NCBI RefSeq assembly: GCF_021134715.1 | Contig: NC_060022.1 | Span: 2,113,001-2,177,000 of the forward strand | Direction: 5' to 3' | DNA: 64,000 nt | From: Daphnia pulex | Lineage: Eukaryota > Arthropoda > Branchiopoda > Diplostraca > Daphniidae | Shown: one piece after another, positions 60,493-64,000 of the stretch | Position numbering within the stretch: the stretch's first letter is position 1 | Layout: each line of letters starts with the position of its first letter | The notes under the pieces: generated by a model | What the model saw: only the letters and a program-made list of their open reading frames with translations | Database searches by the model: none | Told to the model about the DNA's origin: nothing | Program-made: the position numbers and the translations under genes

Positions 60493-62800
60493 ACCTGTGT
60501 GTCTAAACCTAATTCATACTTATTAGAAATGAATTAACAAATCCTGATACCTGATTCTTCGTCCCCGTGGACCAGTGTAAAACATCGATTAACAAAGTAC
60601 TGTTGAATATGATTTTGTATGTGAACTGATCTAATGCAACAGCATGGATGGGGTATTCAAAACTTCTAGTCAACTCGTTCTGAAAACCAGTGATTGCCTC
60701 TTGAAATTAATTTTTACTTCAATCCATTTAATGGAAAACGACCAAATACCAAAGAACACCTTCCCTCCCCAACCCCTTTTCTCGTAATATGCTATCAGTA
60801 ATTTGATATGCATGCAAACGACAGCTACTTTCTGCTTCCCCCTCCTCACTTCATTAATTCTGTTCGTTTTCTACTGGATTTCTATCTTTCTACCTCCGGA
60901 TACATCCGCAATCGTTGAAAACCAGTGCTTTTTGTGTGTCATTTTAATTTCGGTGTTTTATATTCTTCTGGATACAGTACGTATTTGTTGGAAAGTGCGA
61001 AAAAGACATTCCCTCAGGCCGCTTTTCACTCCATGGATGACAACCGGCTTTTCTTGCATATCAACGTTAAGTACTTTGTAGTTTTGTGACAGCTGAGCAG
61101 CTCAATGGATTCGATTTCCTCCAAGTTTACTTTGGCTATGACGCATGTTTTCTGAGCTTTAAATTTCCATCTCATACATTAAGAAATGTTGCGCAATGGC
61201 TCGATGAAAAGGATGTTGAACTAAATGACTGAATTGATGACTGTATGTAAAACATAAGCTTAAAAGCCATTGGTAATGTAAATGATGTTTTTGTATTTGA
61301 GCTGCTTTTTTCAATCGTGTAGTGAACATATATTGTAATCGATATTTATTTATTTTGAGCAGTCGTTTTAGCAAACTCGTTTTTGACGTCCCCGTGTTAC
61401 ATTATTTAGAAAGTTGGGTAGGCTTACAACACGCCATTTGCACCTTTTCAACTACAGACGCTCAATTCATTTGTGGACCTAGAAGGTGTTTCTTATATGA
61501 ACCCATAGCCATTTATAATTGAACAACACTGGTAACTGACTCAAACTCAACGTGCGATGAAGAAATGTAGCTTAGTTATTAGGGTACCGCGTTTTTAGTT
61601 TTTCTTGCGAATTAACTATTAAGTTTATTTGTATAATGAATCGCAAACAAATATACTGTATTTTTTCATGCAACCACACAGTTTTTTCGATATCGGTCCA
61701 GATATCTAATTAATTAAAGTGATCGTCGGCGGTCCCTCAATTATAGATAGGCCAAGGAGTTTAAATTGCGTAACTATCATTATGAAATGGTACCAATTAA
61801 TTTTGAAATTAAAAAAATGTGAATTCTATCGATTATTATTCTATGAGTCTATTTTAAAATAGTAAATTCAGTTGTTTCCATGAAAACAAATTGTGTGAAG
61901 CTGAAGCCATGTTCACCCCGCGGCTCTGGGAGTGGCATACGGAGAGAGGCTTGAGGCTTCCAACGACTTGTGGAGTTATTTGGTGATTTCATCAAGGTCT
62001 CGAGTTTCAATTTAAAATTGTAGTTACCTAATTTTTTTAACTAATCACAAAAAATACATAAGTTACAAAAGCAGGAAAAATCAAAGGAACACAAATGAAA
62101 AGAGAATTGAATAGCTAGGATTGTTGCACTTCCCCATCGAAAAACGCGATAGTAAACGACGCATTCGTTAACTGGAAATTGTGCATTTTAATCAAGAAAC
62201 TGTATACTAACTGAAAAGTCAGAAAACAGCCGAGCAGTTTCAGCCTAACGAGAGCTAGCCACCGCATCAAACCCTTAATCTTTCTTTTCAGACCGATGCC
62301 GTAAGTAATTAAATAAAATCATTACACACAAGCAACGACAATTCTGGTTGAAGAACAAAACAAGAGTCTATTAGGATACCGACGTGATAAGACTCAAAAC
62401 GCCGCCTTTAAATTACTGTCTTGAACGTTAGGTTAGTGTGACCGCGGCCATGTTTTTTTCTTCAGGGCAAACAAATGAAGACGATCAGCTGATTTAAACT
62501 CTGTTGGATGTTGCCAGTCCTTCAGTCCCATAATGATGAATGACTATAAAATAACTAGACATCGGGTTGAGACAAGAAGAACATAGGTTAGCTATTAATT
62601 AAATTGTATAATTGTAAGTTGAAAAATAAGTTTTGAGTCTCGTATTGTTACTCTTGTTCTTGTCTTGTGTCATTGGTGTTTGGTTGGTCTACAGGTGTGA
62701 ATGCACCACAAAGTGAGTGAGTGTTTGTGTATGTTTTCAGATTAATTATTCATAAGTTCATATCTAACAAAATATTTTTTAAACTTCTTAATTCTTTTTA
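60493..62800. other. 3' flank of receptor gene, no clear gene
   Basis: AT-rich. ATTAAA-type poly(A) candidates occur near 61716 and 61807, but none is decisive. A 92-codon frame at 60803-61081 contains two hydrophobic stretches but lies in the probable 3' untranslated region. A TTTCTTTTCAG acceptor followed after nine bases by a GTAAGT donor sits at 62281-62306. Confidence 0.45.
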
Positions 62801-62802
62801 AA

Positions 62803-62830
62803 GCGGCCGCTGCGGCCGCCTTCCGGATCC
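62803..62830. other. Clustered NotI-NotI-BamHI sites
   Basis: GCGGCCGC occurs at 62803-62810 and again at 62812-62819, with GGATCC at 62825-62830. This GC-only block sits in very AT-rich DNA and looks like a cloning linker. TTCATAAGTTCATA occurs on both sides (near 62748 and 62834). It may mark an assembly or clone junction rather than native sequence. Confidence 0.6.
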
Positions 62831-63164
62831 AGTTTCATAAGTTCATAAGTTGGCAGCAGTGCTTCATAGTTTCTACGTTCTTACGAGAGTTCGTCTGCAC
62901 TCTGCACAGCGCTGCACAGCAGGCTGCGGCTTCCCAAATGACAAATTCGAAGTTTCTTTTTAAAAAATGCACATCTGCCGTAGCTCGTAGGTTTTTTCCC
63001 AATTGAAGAACAAGTACCTGATGAGTGATTAAGTGAATTTGGTCATTCAACTGCAGTTTCAAGTTAAAGTTACTGCTGAAGCTAGGTATTCTCGGTTTGC
63101 TTATCTTGTTCGTGGCAATGATCTTGTGGCCTGAAACAGCTCTACATCTTTCCAAAATGTCGTC

Positions 63165-63800
63165 TCTTGCTGCATGTACCGGGTGTACGATTCGTCACAT
63201 GCAGAAATACTTCAGAACAGTTAGTGATTTTATTGATCAAAATTTTAGCCCTAAGGTTACACAAATTTATTTAAAGACCTTTTTTCTGATAGTAATTGAG
63301 TTTTTATTTTTCTATTAACAGCCTGGTGAAGTCTGAGCTTCTTCATTGCAGTCTACTGTGCAAATGGATTTGTTGCAGCTAGCTGGCGAAAGGTGTTTCT
63401 CTTGCAGACTTGCTACCTGTACCAGATGTAGCTTTTGTCACATGCAGAAACACTTCAGAACAATTTAAAGTAAGTAAGTTGATCAACTTTATTACAGTAA
63501 GGCTTTACTTTATTGATTTCTAGCTCTTTGCTTTACATCTGTTGAATTTTCAGTTAAGACTGTTGCAAAAGCTTGCCAACTGTTGATTTCTTTGTTACAT
63601 TTACAAGAGTAATTCTGACGGATTGCTAGTTTAACTGCTTCTATTATTTTCTTATGTTACACATCACTTTGTTTTCTGACAGTAATTGAGTTTTTTTTTC
63701 CCCCGAGTAGGATTCAAATGCACAGCCTCCTGAGGTCTGAGCCTCTTTTTTGCAGTCCATCGTGTAAATGAATTTGTTCAGACAGCTAGTGAATGGTGTG
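63165..63800. repeat. Degenerate repeat family near the right edge
   Basis: Two modules recur in direct orientation. Module 1: CTTGCTGCATGTACC...CACATGCAGAAATACTTCAGAACA at 63165-63219, repeated at about 63410-63460 with changes. Module 2: AGTAATTGAG then CCTGGTGAAGTCTGAG...GCAGTC at 63291-63390, repeated at 63681-63800. Spacing is unequal (about 245 and 390 bases). A short frame in module 1 reads LAACTGCTIRHMQKYFRT in one copy and LATCTRCSFCHMQKHFRT in the other. I do not recognise it; it may be an old transposon or duplicated exons. Confidence 0.55.
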
Positions 63801-64000
63801 GTGAGCTGTTGCATGCAGGCTGTGGTGCTGGTGTCATTCGTTGATTTAACTATGGACCGTTCAGTCGTTTGTTTATCGTAAGAAATCTGTCCCTTGTCGT
63901 AGGTGTGTAAAATTGTGTCGACTAGGCGGCAAAGTAGGTTAGCATTTAGTTCTTCATGTCGAAGACAAGTCAACAAGTGGCATCTTATTTTGTGCTTCTT

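Noticed and set aside
60803..61081. 92-codon ORF with two hydrophobic stretches after the receptor
   Set aside because: It lies in the probable 3' untranslated region, and T-rich DNA readily gives hydrophobic frames. The seven helices of the receptor are already accounted for.
62835..63976. Minus-strand ORFs of 106 and 110 codons at the right edge
   Set aside because: They run across the degenerate repeat modules with no shared protein conservation on that strand and no known domain.

Overview
The window looks like nuclear DNA of an arthropod, most likely a small-genome crustacean such as Daphnia. This is an inference from short introns (mostly 56-80 bases), dense tandem gene families and intron positions that differ between close paralogs; no species-diagnostic sequence was identified. 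There are no prokaryotic operons, rRNA or tRNA genes, CRISPR arrays or intact transposons that I can support.

Left arm (1-17.6 kb): a tandem array of four divergent bestrophin-family chloride-channel genes. A (partial at the left edge), B and C lie on the minus strand; D lies on the plus strand, head to head with C. The three complete genes assemble by hand into in-frame models of 378, 415 and 342 residues that keep the bestrophin WRGSIYK/WKGSIYK start of the first helix and the NPFG-x-DDDD calcium-clasp motif. A single exon-10 relic with a stop codon survives near 7.55 kb. Interleaved with the channels are two GNAT acetyltransferase-like genes, a duplicated pair whose 3' two-thirds are about 99% identical, and one low-complexity Lys/Pro/Glu-rich gene whose 572-codon frame is interrupted by one in-frame TAG where an internal repeat has TGG.

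Middle (17.4-48.3 kb): about 31 kb in which I cannot support a protein-coding gene. It holds simple repeats, homopolymers, a perfect 11-bp inverted repeat, a short signal-peptide-like ORF followed by a strong splice donor, and a diverged direct duplication near 47-48 kb. A splice acceptor at 48330/48331 in front of untranslated exon sequence implies that the next gene has an upstream 5' exon, so part of this stretch may be its first intron and regulatory DNA.

Right arm (48.3-60.5 kb): one large plus-strand adhesion G-protein-coupled receptor gene. I joined 21 coding exons into a continuous frame of 1808 residues: signal peptide, CUB, three EGF-like modules, an unidentified region, two Ig domains, hormone-receptor motif, GAIN/GPS, seven transmembrane helices and a roughly 480-residue cytoplasmic tail. 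The GPS lacks the usual cleavage tripeptide and the tail carries a CX2CX8CX2C motif.

Right edge (60.5-64 kb): mostly non-coding, with a cluster of NotI/BamHI sites that could be a cloning or assembly relic and a degenerate repeat family. The most unusual signals are the lineage-specific introns among the bestrophin paralogs (one extra in A, two extra in D, one shifted position between A/B and C/D), the TAG-interrupted repeat protein, and the receptor architecture.
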